From Rhodobiaceae bacterium (GTDB taxonomy: Bacteria; Pseudomonadota; Alphaproteobacteria; Rhizobiales; Tepidamorphaceae), in contig JACKJR010000003.1 in assembly GCA_020637855.1 (NCBI GenBank), positions 62,001 to 126,000 of the forward strand: DNA of 64,000 bases, written 5' to 3'. Under the pieces are notes generated by a model. It saw nothing but the letters and a program-made list of their open reading frames with translations, did not search any database and was not told where the DNA came from. The position numbers and the translations under genes were made by a program. Below, piece by piece: positions 49,639-58,857 of the stretch; position 1 is the first letter of the stretch; each line of letters starts with the position of its first letter.

Positions 49639-50345
49639 TGGGTCATAAAGTCAATCCGGTCGGCCTTCGGCTCGGCATCAACAAAACCTGGGATTCGCGC
49701 TGGTTCGCGAGCTCACGCGAGTATGGCTCACTGCTGCACGAGGACATGGCGATCCGCGGCTGGCTGAAGAACCAGCTCAAGCAGGCCGCCGTCGCGCGCA
49801 TCGTGATCGAGCGTCCGCACAAGAAGTGCCGCGTGACGATCCACACCGCGCGTCCGGGCATCGTGATCGGCAAGAAGGGTGCGGATATCGAGAAGCTGCG
49901 CCGCAAGATTTCGTCGATGACGGATTCCGAAGTGCATCTCAACATCGTCGAGGTGCGCAAGCCGGAACTCGACGCCCAGCTGGTCGGCGAATCGATCGCG
50001 CAGCAGCTTGAGCGCCGTGTGTCGTTCCGCCGTGCCATGAAGCGTGCCGTGCAGTCGGCGATCCGGCTTGGCGCGGAAGGCATCAAGATCACCTGCGGCG
50101 GGCGTCTTGGCGGTGCGGAAATCGCGCGCGTCGAGTGGTACCGCGAAGGCCGTGTGCCGCTGCACACGCTGCGCGCCGACGTCGACTACGGCGAGGCGAC
50201 TGCGATCACGGCCTATGGCACCAACGGTGTGAAGGTCTGGATCTTCAAGGGCGAGATCCTCGAGCACGATCCGATGGCATCCGAGAAGCGTTCGCTGGAA
50301 GGCGGCGAAACCTCCGGGCGCCGCCGCGAGCAGGCTGGCGCCTGA
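49638..50345 (+). CDS. rpsC: 30S ribosomal protein S3
   Basis: 235 aa. MGHKVNPVGLRLGINKTWDS, the KH motif IVIGKKGADIEKLRRKI, and the C-terminal GGRLGGAEIARVEWYREGRV. Part of the mRNA entry site and helicase. Confidence 0.98.
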   Translation: MGHKVNPVGLRLGINKTWDSRWFASSREYGSLLHEDMAIRGWLKNQLKQAAVARIVIERPHKKCRVTIHTARPGIVIGKKGADIEKLRRKISSMTDSEVHLNIVEVRKPELDAQLVGESIAQQLERRVSFRRAMKRAVQSAIRLGAEGIKITCGGRLGGAEIARVEWYREGRVPLHTLRADVDYGEATAITAYGTNGVKVWIFKGEILEHDPMASEKRSLEGGETSGRRREQAGA

Positions 50346-50375
50346 GGCGGGTAACAAGGTTCAGGAGAACGAAAG

Positions 50376-50789
50376 ATGCTGCAGCCAAAGCGCACGAAAT
50401 TCCGCAAGCAGCACAAGGGGCGGATCCATGGCGTCGCCACGCGCGGCGTGACGTTGGCGTTCGGCTCGTACGGGCTGAAGACGCTCGAGCCGGAGCGCAT
50501 CACCGCGCGCCAGATCGAAGCCGCCCGCCGCGCCATCACCCGCCACATGAAGCGTGCGGGCCGTGTGTGGATCCGAATCTTCCCGGATGTGCCGGTTTCC
50601 AAGAAGCCGACCGAAGTCCGCATGGGTAAGGGCAAGGGCGCGCCGGAATACTGGGCGGCGCGGGTGAAACCTGGCCGGATCATGTTCGAAATCGATGGTG
50701 TCGGTCCTGAGATTGCACACGAGGCCCTGCGCCTCGGCGCTGCCAAGCTGCCGGTCCGCACCAAGGTCGTCAGCCGTATCGGCGAGTAA
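50376..50789 (+). CDS. rplP: 50S ribosomal protein L16
   Basis: 137 aa. MLQPKRTKFRKQHKGRIHGV and RMGKGKGAPEYWAARVKPGR, including the Arg near position 81 that is hydroxylated in some bacteria. Contacts the A-site tRNA elbow. Confidence 0.98.
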   Translation: MLQPKRTKFRKQHKGRIHGVATRGVTLAFGSYGLKTLEPERITARQIEAARRAITRHMKRAGRVWIRIFPDVPVSKKPTEVRMGKGKGAPEYWAARVKPGRIMFEIDGVGPEIAHEALRLGAAKLPVRTKVVSRIGE

Positions 50790-50801
50790 GGAAGAGAAGC
50801 G

Positions 50802-51005
50802 ATGAAAGCCGAAGACGCAAAGGGCATGACGCCCGATCAGCTCAAGGACGAACTGGTCAAGCTTAAGAAGGAGCAGTTCAACCTGCGCTTTCAGCAGGCC
50901 ACGGGTCAGCTTGAGAATACCGCACGGGTCCGTCAGGTCCGGCGCGAGATCGCGCTGGTCAAGACGATCATCAACGACAAGGCGCGCCAGCAGGCGCAGG
51001 CTTAA
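50802..51005 (+). CDS. rpmC: 50S ribosomal protein L29
   Basis: 67 aa, two long helices: MTPDQLKDELVKLKKEQFNL and TARVRQVRREIALVKTIIND. Located at the exit tunnel next to L23. 10 bp before rpsQ. Confidence 0.97.
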   Translation: MKAEDAKGMTPDQLKDELVKLKKEQFNLRFQQATGQLENTARVRQVRREIALVKTIINDKARQQAQA

Positions 51006-51015
51006 GGGGTCGACG

Positions 51016-51252
51016 ATGCCAAAACGCATCCTTCAGGGCGTCGTGGTCAGCGACAAGATGGACAAGACGGTGGTCGTGCTCGTGGAGCGCCGCTTCACGC
51101 ACCCGCTGCTCAAGAAGACGGTTCGCCGCTCAAAGCGCTATCAGGCGCATGACGCGGAGAACACGCACAAGGTCGGTGATCTGGTGCGGATTCAGGAATG
51201 TGCACCGATCTCGCGCTCCAAGCGCTGGACGGTTGTGGAAGCAAGCGCCTGA
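51016..51252 (+). CDS. rpsQ: 30S ribosomal protein S17
   Basis: 78 aa. MPKRILQGVVVSDKMDKTVV and HPLLKKTVRRSKRYQAHDAE form the S17 OB fold. The start at 51016 is the conserved one; a longer frame overlapping rpmC is rejected. Confidence 0.97.
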   Translation: MPKRILQGVVVSDKMDKTVVVLVERRFTHPLLKKTVRRSKRYQAHDAENTHKVGDLVRIQECAPISRSKRWTVVEASA

Positions 51253-51306
51253 GGGCGGCGGCCGCGGGATTTGCCCCGTGGCGGTTAAGGGAACAAGAGG
51301 TCAGCC

Positions 51307-51675
51307 ATGATCCAGATGCAGACCAATCTCGACGTCGCCGATAACTCCGGTGCGCGCCGTGTCATGTGCATCAAGGTGTTGGGCGGTTCGAAGCGCAAGT
51401 ACGCGCGGGTCGGCGACATCATCGTCGTTTCGGTGAAGGAAGCCATTCCGCGTGGCCGCGTGAAGAAGGGCGATGTGCTTAAAGCCATCGTCGTGCGCAC
51501 CGCCAAGGACATCCGCCGCAACGACGGCACCGTGATCCGGTTCGACCGCAACGCGGCCGTTCTGGTCAACAACAACAAGGAGCCGATCGGCACCCGTATC
51601 TTCGGACCGGTTCCGCGTGAGCTGCGCGCCAAGAACCACATGAAGATCGTTTCGCTGGCTCCGGAGGTTCTGTGA
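51307..51675 (+). CDS. rplN: 50S ribosomal protein L14
   Basis: 122 aa. MIQMQTNLDVADNSGARRVM and GTRIFGPVPRELRAKNHMKI. Binds the ribosomal silencing factor RsfS in other bacteria. The stop overlaps the rplX start by one base. Confidence 0.98.
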   Translation: MIQMQTNLDVADNSGARRVMCIKVLGGSKRKYARVGDIIVVSVKEAIPRGRVKKGDVLKAIVVRTAKDIRRNDGTVIRFDRNAAVLVNNNKEPIGTRIFGPVPRELRAKNHMKIVSLAPEVL

Positions 51676-51992
51676 TGGCTGCGAAGATCAAAAAGGGCGA
51701 CCGCGTTATCGTCCTTGCCGGCAAGGACAAGGGCCGCACCGGTGAAGTCATCGAGGTCAATCCGAAGGATAACCGCGCGCTCGTGCGTGGCGTCAATCTG
51801 GTGCGCAAGCACCAGCGCCAGACCGCGAACCAGGAAGGCGGAATCATTTCCAAGGAAGCCTCGATCCACATCTCCAATCTGGCGATGTCGGATCCCAAGG
51901 ACGACAAGCCGACGCGTGTCGGGTTCAAGACTTTGAATGATGGACGCAAGGTGCGTGTCGCCAAGCGTTCGGGAGAGACGATCGATGGCTGA
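51675..51992 (+). CDS. rplX: 50S ribosomal protein L24
   Basis: 105 aa. KIKKGDRVIVLAGKDKGRTG is the KOW motif; GGIISKEASIHISNLAMSDP follows. An initiator of 50S assembly. The ATG at 51675 is used; a GTG one codon upstream is within the rplN end. It overlaps rplE by 8 bp. Confidence 0.97.
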   Translation: MAAKIKKGDRVIVLAGKDKGRTGEVIEVNPKDNRALVRGVNLVRKHQRQTANQEGGIISKEASIHISNLAMSDPKDDKPTRVGFKTLNDGRKVRVAKRSGETIDG

Positions 51993-52542
51993 GACAGCTT
52001 ATCAACCGCGGATGAAGCGGCATTACGCCGATGTCGTCCGGCCGAAGCTCGTTGAGCAGTTCGGCTACAAGAACGCGCTCGAAGTGCCGTATATCGACAA
52101 GATCGTCCTGAACATGGGCGTTGGCGAGTCGGTTGGCGATTCCAAGCGCGTGGCCACTGCGGCAGGCGAGCTTGCGCAGATCGCCGGACAGCGTCCGGTC
52201 GTGACGAAGGCCCGCACCTCGATTGCCGGCTTCAAGCTGCGCGAAGGCATGCCGATCGGCGCCAAGGTCACGTTGCGCAAGGCACGGATGTACGAGTTCC
52301 TGGACCGGCTGGTGACGATTGCACTGCCGCGCGTTCGCGACTTCCGTGGCCTGAACCCGAAGAGCTTTGACGGGCGTGGCAACTACGCCATGGGCATCAA
52401 GGAGCACATCGTGTTCCCGGAGATCGACTACGACAAGGTCGACCACATCATGGGCATGGACATTATCGTTTGCACGACGGCGCGCACCGACGACGAGGCG
52501 CGTGAACTGTTGCGCAGCTTCAACTTTCCCTTCCGGGCCTGA
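51985..52542 (+). CDS. rplE: 50S ribosomal protein L5
   Basis: 185 aa. VLNMGVGESVGDSKRVATAA, KARTSIAGFKLREGMPIGAK and FPEIDYDKVDHIMGMDIIVC. Binds 5S rRNA. The start at 51985 gives MAETAYQPRMKRHY, the alphaproteobacterial N-terminus. Confidence 0.98.
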   Translation: MAETAYQPRMKRHYADVVRPKLVEQFGYKNALEVPYIDKIVLNMGVGESVGDSKRVATAAGELAQIAGQRPVVTKARTSIAGFKLREGMPIGAKVTLRKARMYEFLDRLVTIALPRVRDFRGLNPKSFDGRGNYAMGIKEHIVFPEIDYDKVDHIMGMDIIVCTTARTDDEARELLRSFNFPFRA

Positions 52543-52578
52543 CGGCTACGGGACCCGGAACACGAGAGGGACGAGAGA

Positions 52579-52884
52579 ATGGCGAAGAAGAGTGCGGTGG
52601 AAAAGAACAAGCGTCGCACGCGCATGGTCAAGCAGTATGCGGCCAGGCGCGCGGCACTGAAGGCGGTTGCCACCGATCAGTCGATTTCGATGGAAGAGCG
52701 CTTCAAGGCGCAGCTGAAGCTGGCGGAACTGCCGCGCAACAGCTCCAAGGTGCGTATCCGTAACCGCTGTGAGGTTACGGGCCGCCCGCGCGCTTTCTAT
52801 CGCAAGCTGAAGATGTCGCGTATTGCGCTGCGGGAACTGGGCTCCAAGGGCCTGATCCCCGGCATGGTCAAGTCGAGCTGGTAA
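52579..52884 (+). CDS. rpsN: 30S ribosomal protein S14 (zinc-independent form)
   Basis: 101 aa, the long C-minus type: the CxxC pairs of the zinc form are absent and one Cys is present (RNRCEVTGRPRAFYRKLKMS). GLIPGMVKSSW is the standard C-terminus. Confidence 0.97.
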   Translation: MAKKSAVEKNKRRTRMVKQYAARRAALKAVATDQSISMEERFKAQLKLAELPRNSSKVRIRNRCEVTGRPRAFYRKLKMSRIALRELGSKGLIPGMVKSSW

Positions 52885-52896
52885 GGAGACCCGAAG

Positions 52897-53295
52897 ATGG
52901 CGATCAGCGATCCTTTGGGGGATATGCTCACGCGGATCCGCAACGCGCAGATGCGCGGCAAGTCAGCGGTGAAGACCCCGGCCTCGCGCCTTCGCGAAGG
53001 CGTTTTGACGGTTTTGGAGCAGGAAGGCTACATCCGCGGGTTTTCGCGCACCGATTTCGGCAATGGCCGTGCGGAACTCGATATCGAACTGAAGTATTTC
53101 GACGGTGCGCCGGTGATCCGCGAGATCCAGCGCATTTCGAAGCCGGGCCGGCGCGTGTATTCGTCCGTGAAGACGCTGCCGCAGGTCAATAACGGTCTCG
53201 GCGTTTCCATCGTGTCGACGCCAAAGGGTGTGATGCCCGATTGGCAGGCGCGCGAAGAAAACGTCGGCGGTGAAGTGCTCTGCCGCGTCTTCTGA
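52897..53295 (+). CDS. rpsH: 30S ribosomal protein S8
   Basis: 132 aa. DPLGDMLTRIRNAQMRGKSA and C-terminal ENVGGEVLCRVF. In enterobacteria S8 represses the spc operon at rplE; I did not identify the target structure here. Confidence 0.98.
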   Translation: MAISDPLGDMLTRIRNAQMRGKSAVKTPASRLREGVLTVLEQEGYIRGFSRTDFGNGRAELDIELKYFDGAPVIREIQRISKPGRRVYSSVKTLPQVNNGLGVSIVSTPKGVMPDWQAREENVGGEVLCRVF

Positions 53296-53332
53296 GGCGC
53301 GTACAGAACTCAAACAACGGGAAGAGAAGACG

Positions 53333-53866
53333 ATGTCCCGCATTGGTAAGAAGTCGGTCGAAGTCCCCAGCGGCGTGACCGTGGCGATCGATGGTCAGAA
53401 CGTATCGGCCAAGGGGCCGAAGGGCGAACTGCAGATCACACTGGTCGAGCAGGTGCTGGCCCAGATGGGTGATGACGGCGTCAGCGTACAGCCGCGCGAC
53501 AAGTCGAAAGAGTCGCGCTCGGCCTGGGGAATGTCCCGTACGCTCGTGTCGAACATCGTCGAGGGCGTCAGCAAGGGTTTTGAGCGCAAGCTTGAGATCA
53601 GCGGTGTCGGTTACCGCGCTGCGGTACAGGGCAAGACGCTTCAGCTGTCGCTTGGCTACAGCCATGATGTGAATTTCGAGATTCCTGCCGACGTGCAGAT
53701 CGCATGCCCCAAGCCGACGGAAATCATCGTCACCGGCATCGACAAGCAGCGTGTCGGCCAGGTTGCCGCGAACATCCGCAAGTGGCGCGAGCCTGAGCCC
53801 TACAAGGGCAAGGGCATCAGGTATTCGGACGAATACGTCGTCCGCAAGGAAGGCAAGAAGAAGTAG
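53333..53866 (+). CDS. rplF: 50S ribosomal protein L6
   Basis: 177 aa. MSRIGKKSVEVPSGVTVAID and the C-terminal signature EPYKGKGIRYSDEYVVRKEG. The start at 53333 is the conserved one; a longer frame begins within rpsH. Confidence 0.98.
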   Translation: MSRIGKKSVEVPSGVTVAIDGQNVSAKGPKGELQITLVEQVLAQMGDDGVSVQPRDKSKESRSAWGMSRTLVSNIVEGVSKGFERKLEISGVGYRAAVQGKTLQLSLGYSHDVNFEIPADVQIACPKPTEIIVTGIDKQRVGQVAANIRKWREPEPYKGKGIRYSDEYVVRKEGKKK

Positions 53867-53873
53867 GCCTGCC

Positions 53874-54236
53874 ATGAAAAACACGATGACAACGACGCAG
53901 CGCCGCGCATCGCGGGTCCGCCGCGAACTGAGGAAGGTGAATTCCGGTCGGCCGCGTCTGTCGGTTTACCGGTCTTCGAAGAACATCTACGCCCAGATCA
54001 TCGACGATCTGAGCGGCCAGACGGTTGCAGCAGCCTCGACGCTCGAAAAAGAGCTCAAGGGCAAGCTGAAGACCGGTGCGGATACAGCGGCAGCGGCCGA
54101 AATCGGCAAGCTGATCGCTGAACGCGCCAAGAAGAAGGGCGTTTCCAAGGTTGTTTTCGACCGCGGTCCCTACATCTTTCACGGCAGGGTCAAGGCATTG
54201 GCCGACGGCGCCCGCGAGGGCGGTCTCGAATTCTAA
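53874..54236 (+). CDS. rplR: 50S ribosomal protein L18
   Basis: 120 aa. LRKVNSGRPRLSVYRSSKNI and VVFDRGPYIFHGRVKALADG. Carries 5S rRNA with L5. The start at 53874 is 7 bp after rplF; an in-frame ATG four codons later is an alternative. Confidence 0.96.
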   Translation: MKNTMTTTQRRASRVRRELRKVNSGRPRLSVYRSSKNIYAQIIDDLSGQTVAAASTLEKELKGKLKTGADTAAAAEIGKLIAERAKKKGVSKVVFDRGPYIFHGRVKALADGAREGGLEF

Positions 54237-54283
54237 CGGTTTACCGGCAGCTTCACGGCGCCAGCAACGGACAAGATACGACG

Positions 54284-54829
54284 ATGGCAAATCCCAATAT
54301 GCGAGAAGAGCGCGACAGCGAGTTCGTAGATCGCCTCGTGCACATCAACCGCGTGGCCAAGGTGGTCAAGGGCGGACGCCGGTTCGGCTTTGCCGCGCTT
54401 GTGGTCGTCGGTGACCAGAAGGGCCGTGTGGGTTTTGGTCACGGCAAGGCGCGCGAAGTGCCGGAAGCGATCCGCAAGGCAACCGAATCCGCCAAGCGGC
54501 AGATGATCCGCGTTCCGCTGCGCGAGGGCCGTACGCTGCATCACGATGTTTTCGGCCGCCATGGCGCCGGCCGTGTCGTCCTGCGCGCAGCGCCTCCCGG
54601 CACCGGCATCATCGCCGGCGGCCCGATGCGCGCCGTGTTCGAGACGCTGGGCGTTCACGACGTTGTCGCCAAGTCGCTTGGCACGTCTAACCCGTACAAC
54701 ATGGTTCGCGCGACGTTCGAGGCGCTGAAGGAAGAAGACAGCCCGCGCTCGGTTGCCGCGCGCCGTGGCCTTAAAGTTTCGACGCTGCAGGCACGTCGCC
54801 GCGAAAGCAGCGATATGGCTGAAGCCTAA
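54284..54829 (+). CDS. rpsE: 30S ribosomal protein S5
   Basis: 181 aa. FVDRLVHINRVAKVVKGGRR, GKAREVPEAIRKA and GTGIIAGGPMRAVFETLGVH. Important for decoding accuracy; the C-terminus is slightly extended (RRRESSDMAEA). Confidence 0.98.
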   Translation: MANPNMREERDSEFVDRLVHINRVAKVVKGGRRFGFAALVVVGDQKGRVGFGHGKAREVPEAIRKATESAKRQMIRVPLREGRTLHHDVFGRHGAGRVVLRAAPPGTGIIAGGPMRAVFETLGVHDVVAKSLGTSNPYNMVRATFEALKEEDSPRSVAARRGLKVSTLQARRRESSDMAEA

Positions 54830-54855
54830 GACAGCATCGAGGAAGGGCTAGCAAC

Positions 54856-55044
54856 ATGGCCAAGAATACAGTCACGGTTGAGCAGATTGGCAGCCCGCTG
54901 CGCCGTCCCGGCGATCAGCGCGCCACGCTCATCGGCCTCGGCCTCAACAAGATGAACCGCCGCCGCACGCTGGAAGACACTCCTGCGGTCCGTGGCATGA
55001 TCAAGAAGGTGGCTCACCTCGTTCGCGTCGTCGACGAGGCCTGA
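54856..55044 (+). CDS. rpmD: 50S ribosomal protein L30
   Basis: 62 aa. VEQIGSPLRRPGDQRATLIG and LNKMNRRRTLEDTPAVRGMI. Short single-domain form; between rpsE and rplO as expected. Confidence 0.97.
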   Translation: MAKNTVTVEQIGSPLRRPGDQRATLIGLGLNKMNRRRTLEDTPAVRGMIKKVAHLVRVVDEA

Positions 55045-55103
55045 GGCAACATTTACGTGAAAAGCCCGCGGCAGACATTGAACCCGCGGACGGAGAGACC
55101 GAT

Positions 55104-55598
55104 ATGAAGCTCAACGGGATCAGTGACAATTCGGGTGCCCACAAGGCCCGCAAGCGGGTCGGTCGCGGCATCGGGTCGGGCCTCGGCAAGACGGCCGGGC
55201 GTGGCCACAAGGGTCAGAAGTCGCGTTCCGGCGTGGCCATCAAGGGCTTCGAGGGCGGCCAGATGCCGATCCACCGCCGGCTGCCCAAGCGCGGGTTCAA
55301 CAAGCCCAACGCTTTGCAGTTCAACGCGGTGAACCTGGATCGCATCCAGACTGCGATCGATGCCGGCAAGCTGGACGCCAAGGCGCCGGTCGATGCGGCA
55401 GCTCTTGTTGCAGCGGGCGTCATCCGCAGGCCTAAGGACGGTGTGCGGATTCTGTCGCGCGGCGAACTGAAGGCCAAGGTTGCGTTCAAGGTTGCCGGCG
55501 TGTCGGCTGCCGCGAAGGAAGCGATCGAGAAGGCAGGCGGCAGCGTGGAAGTGCTGGCGCCGGCGAAGGGGGCAGGCGAGGACGGCGCAAAGGCCTGA
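55104..55598 (+). CDS. rplO: 50S ribosomal protein L15
   Basis: 164 aa. KRVGRGIGSGLGKTAGRGHK, GFEGGQMPIHRRLPKRGFNK and a C-terminal AKEAIEKAGGSVEV. A late-assembly 50S protein; directly upstream of secY. Confidence 0.98.
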   Translation: MKLNGISDNSGAHKARKRVGRGIGSGLGKTAGRGHKGQKSRSGVAIKGFEGGQMPIHRRLPKRGFNKPNALQFNAVNLDRIQTAIDAGKLDAKAPVDAAALVAAGVIRRPKDGVRILSRGELKAKVAFKVAGVSAAAKEAIEKAGGSVEVLAPAKGAGEDGAKA

Positions 55599-55692
55599 GG
55601 GCTTTAGGCTGCCGGATTAGCGCGCCTGACCTCGAACGTGCCGGATATTCCGGTGTAACGGGACGAAGGGCGGGCGAAAGCGGAGACACTTC

Positions 55693-57027
55693 ATGGCGTC
55701 AGCTGCCGAGCAACTTGCTGCCAACCTGAATTTCGGTGCTCTGGCCAAGGCCGAGGAACTGAAGAAGCGCATCTGGTTCACGCTGGGTGCGCTGCTTGTT
55801 TATCGTATCGGCACCTATATTCCGCTGCCGGGCATTGATCCCGGCGCTGTCGCCGATATGTTCAACCGCAATTCCGGCGGTATTCTCGGGCTGTTCAATA
55901 CATTTGCCGGTGGCGCAGTGCAGCGCATGGCGATTTTTGCGCTCAACATCATGCCGTATATCTCGGCATCGATCATCGTGCAGTTGCTGACGACCGTTTC
56001 GCCGCATCTTGAGGCACTCAAGAAGGAAGGCGAGCAGGGCCGCAAACAGCTCAACCAGTACACCCGCTACGGTACGGTGCTTCTGGCCACCATACAGGCT
56101 TACGGTATTGCCGTGGGTCTTGAAGGGTCCGGCAATGTGGTTATCGATCCGGGCCTGTTCTTCCGCATTTCCACCGTGATCACGCTGGTTGGCGGCACGG
56201 TATTCCTGATGTGGCTCGGCGAGCAGATCACCCAGCGTGGCGTCGGCAACGGCATTTCGCTGATCATTTTCGCGGGCATCGTGGCGTCGTTCCCCAATGC
56301 ACTTGCTGGCATGCTGGAACTTGGCCGCCAGGGCGCGCTTTCAACTCCGCTGATCCTCGGCCTTATCGTGCTGCTTGGCGCGGTGATCGTGGCGATCGTC
56401 TATGTCGAGCGCGCACAGCGGCGGCTTCTGATCCAGTATCCGAAGCGGCAGATGGGCAACCGGATGTTCCAGGGCGAATCCTCGCATTTGCCTCTGAAGC
56501 TCAACACCGCAGGCGTCATTCCGCCGATCTTTGCCTCTTCGCTGCTGCTGCTGCCGATTACGGTTGCCAACTTCAGTGCCGGCAAGGGACCGGCATGGCT
56601 GACGACGGTCACGGCGCTGCTCGGCCATGGCCAGCCGCTGTATCTCGCTTTTTATGCGGCGATGATCGTCTTCTTCGCCTTCTTCTACACGGCGATCGTG
56701 TTCAACCCCAAGGACACCGCCGACAACCTGAAGAAGCACGGTGGCTTCATCCCCGGCATCCGTCCGGGCGAGAAAACCGCTGAATACATCGATTATGTGC
56801 TGACTCGCATCACGGTGCTTGGCGCGGTCTATCTTGCCGTCGTCTGCCTGCTGCCGGAATTCCTGATCGGTTATTCCGGTATCCCGTTCTATCTCGGTGG
56901 CACTTCTCTTCTGATCGTCGTATCTGTGACGATGGACACGGTGGCGCAGGTTCAGGGACACCTGCTTGCGCACCAGTATGAAGGACTGATCAAGAAGTCC
57001 AGGCTGAGGGGGAACAGACGCAGATGA
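55693..57027 (+). CDS. secY: Preprotein translocase subunit SecY
   Basis: 444 aa, ten predicted membrane helices; channel subunit of the Sec translocon with SecE (29204 in this window) and SecG. TM2/plug and loop motifs such as IFALNIMPYISASIIVQLLT, GNGISLIIFAGIV and GGFIPGIRPGEKTAEYIDYV are diagnostic. The stop overlaps the adk start by 4 bp. Confidence 0.98.
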   Translation: MASAAEQLAANLNFGALAKAEELKKRIWFTLGALLVYRIGTYIPLPGIDPGAVADMFNRNSGGILGLFNTFAGGAVQRMAIFALNIMPYISASIIVQLLTTVSPHLEALKKEGEQGRKQLNQYTRYGTVLLATIQAYGIAVGLEGSGNVVIDPGLFFRISTVITLVGGTVFLMWLGEQITQRGVGNGISLIIFAGIVASFPNALAGMLELGRQGALSTPLILGLIVLLGAVIVAIVYVERAQRRLLIQYPKRQMGNRMFQGESSHLPLKLNTAGVIPPIFASSLLLLPITVANFSAGKGPAWLTTVTALLGHGQPLYLAFYAAMIVFFAFFYTAIVFNPKDTADNLKKHGGFIPGIRPGEKTAEYIDYVLTRITVLGAVYLAVVCLLPEFLIGYSGIPFYLGGTSLLIVVSVTMDTVAQVQGHLLAHQYEGLIKKSRLRGNRRR

Positions 57028-57605
57028 GGTTGATTCTTCTGGGACCGCCCGGGGCGGGCAAGGGTACGCAGGCAAAACGGATCGAGGAGCGCTACGGCGC
57101 GGTGCAGCTTTCCACCGGCGATATGCTGCGGGCCGCCGTTGCCGCCAAGACGCCGGTTGGCATGAAGGCTCAGCCGATCATGGAATCGGGCGGCCTGGTT
57201 CCCGACGAGATCGTTGTCGCGATCATCGCGGACCGGCTCGACGAAGCCGATGCCCAGAACGGATTCATTCTCGACGGATTTCCGCGCACTGTTGGCCAGG
57301 CCGAAGCGCTCGGCGAGATGCTCAAGACCAAGGGGATTGCACTCGATGCGGTTGTCGAGCTGACCGTCAACGAAGACGAACTGGTCAAGCGCATGGAAAA
57401 CCGCGTCGCTGAAACCAAGGCGGCTGGCGGTCAGGTGCGCGCCGACGACAACCCGGAAGCGTTCCGCAAGCGTCTTGTCGCCTACCGCGAAATGACGGCG
57501 CCGCTTTCGGATTATTACCGCTCGACCGGCGAACTGAAGACGGTTGACGGAATGCAGGATATCGATGCGGTGACGGCCTCGGTCGTGACCGCGCTCGAAG
57601 GTTGA
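57024..57605 (+). CDS. adk: Adenylate kinase
   Basis: 193 aa, the short form without the zinc-type lid insert. P-loop GPPGAGKGTQAKR (from residue 7), NMP-binding STGDMLRAAV and DGFPRTVGQAEAL, and the short lid region KAAGGQVRADDNPEAFRKRL. Converts ATP + AMP to 2 ADP. Coupled to secY by a 4-bp overlap. A 214-bp gap with no gene separates it from rpsM; that gap may hold the alpha-operon promoter, but I see no clear boxes. Confidence 0.98.
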   Translation: MRLILLGPPGAGKGTQAKRIEERYGAVQLSTGDMLRAAVAAKTPVGMKAQPIMESGGLVPDEIVVAIIADRLDEADAQNGFILDGFPRTVGQAEALGEMLKTKGIALDAVVELTVNEDELVKRMENRVAETKAAGGQVRADDNPEAFRKRLVAYREMTAPLSDYYRSTGELKTVDGMQDIDAVTASVVTALEG

Positions 57606-57819
57606 AACCAAAAGACGAGGGAAGCGAAGCGAGAGGTTGACGAGAGGGCCAGCGATCCTATATCACCGGCTCTCCAATTTGCGAGTTGAATCACGCCGTC
57701 TTCGGGGGTGCCGAGCGCCTGCCGGGGAGCGGTGTTGTTCGATTTACACGTCACCGGTCGCGCAACTTCCCTGAGATTGTTGCGAACCAGGCCCTGAAGG
57801 GCCGCGCTGGAGAGAAAAC

Positions 57820-58188
57820 ATGGCCCGCATTGCAGGCGTCAACATCCCGACGGCAAAGCGCGTTCCCATCGCGCTGCAGTACATTCACGGCATCGGCGCC
57901 AAGAAGGCGTTTGAAATCTGCGAGAAGGTCAATATCGCTGTGACCCGCCGGGTGAACGAACTCAGCGATGCCGAAGTGCTGAAGATCCGTGAAGTCATCG
58001 ATCGTGACTATATGGTCGAGGGCGATCTTCGCCGCGAAGTTGCGATGAACATCAAACGGCTGATGGATCTTGGCTGCTATCGCGGTCTTCGTCATCGCCG
58101 TGGCCTTCCGGTTCGCGGTCAGCGTACGCATACCAATGCGCGTACCCGCAAGGGCCCGGCGAAGGCAATTGCCGGCAAGAAGAAGTAA
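57820..58188 (+). CDS. rpsM: 30S ribosomal protein S13
   Basis: 122 aa. MARIAGVNIPTAKRVPIALQ, GCYRGLRHRRGLPVRGQRTH and TNARTRKGPAKAIAGKKK. Forms intersubunit bridges in the 30S head. rpmJ and infA are not upstream here, as is usual for alphaproteobacteria. Confidence 0.98.
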   Translation: MARIAGVNIPTAKRVPIALQYIHGIGAKKAFEICEKVNIAVTRRVNELSDAEVLKIREVIDRDYMVEGDLRREVAMNIKRLMDLGCYRGLRHRRGLPVRGQRTHTNARTRKGPAKAIAGKKK

Positions 58189-58255
58189 TCAAGGACAAAT
58201 CCGGCCGGGCGCATTGGTTGCCTGACGCCGGAACGACAAGGACCAGACAAAAGCC

Positions 58256-58645
58256 ATGGCCAAGGACACCAAGCGCGTCGCCCGCCGGGAGCGCAAGAAC
58301 ATCGCCTCGGGCGTTGCGCATGTGAACGCCAGCTTCAACAACACGATGATCACCATCACCGATGCGCAGGGAAATACGATTTCCTGGGCGTCTGCCGGTG
58401 CTATGGGGTTCAAGGGTTCGCGCAAATCGACGCCGTACGCGGCGCAGCTTGCCGCCGAGGACGCTGCCAAGAAGGCATCCGAGCACGGCATGCGGACTCT
58501 TGAAGTGGAAGTGCGTGGCCCCGGTTCGGGCCGCGAGTCGGCACTGCGTGCGCTGCAGGCAGCGGGTTTCAACGTGACCTCGATCCGCGACGTCACGCCG
58601 ATCCCGCACAATGGCTGCCGTCCGCGCAAGAAGCGCCGCGTGTAA
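58256..58645 (+). CDS. rpsK: 30S ribosomal protein S11
   Basis: 129 aa. GVAHVNASFNNTMITITDAQ and C-terminal DVTPIPHNGCRPRKKRRV. Platform protein near the E-site mRNA path. Confidence 0.98.
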   Translation: MAKDTKRVARRERKNIASGVAHVNASFNNTMITITDAQGNTISWASAGAMGFKGSRKSTPYAAQLAAEDAAKKASEHGMRTLEVEVRGPGSGRESALRALQAAGFNVTSIRDVTPIPHNGCRPRKKRRV

Positions 58646-58857
58646 TACGAATACCGGCTCTGCGCTGTGTTGCTGCGCGGGGCTGTTTGAGGGGGCCGGC
58701 CACAAGGGCAGGGCACCCGGTTAAGAAGTTGAGGCCAACCGGGCCTTGAGCGCTACGAACCGGCGGAGGGATGCTCCGAAACGGTTCCGGAAAATCCGAA
58801 ATAGGGTCTTCCGTTTCCCGCGAAATGGTTCCGGTTCATCTGCAAGAGGTGTCAGAC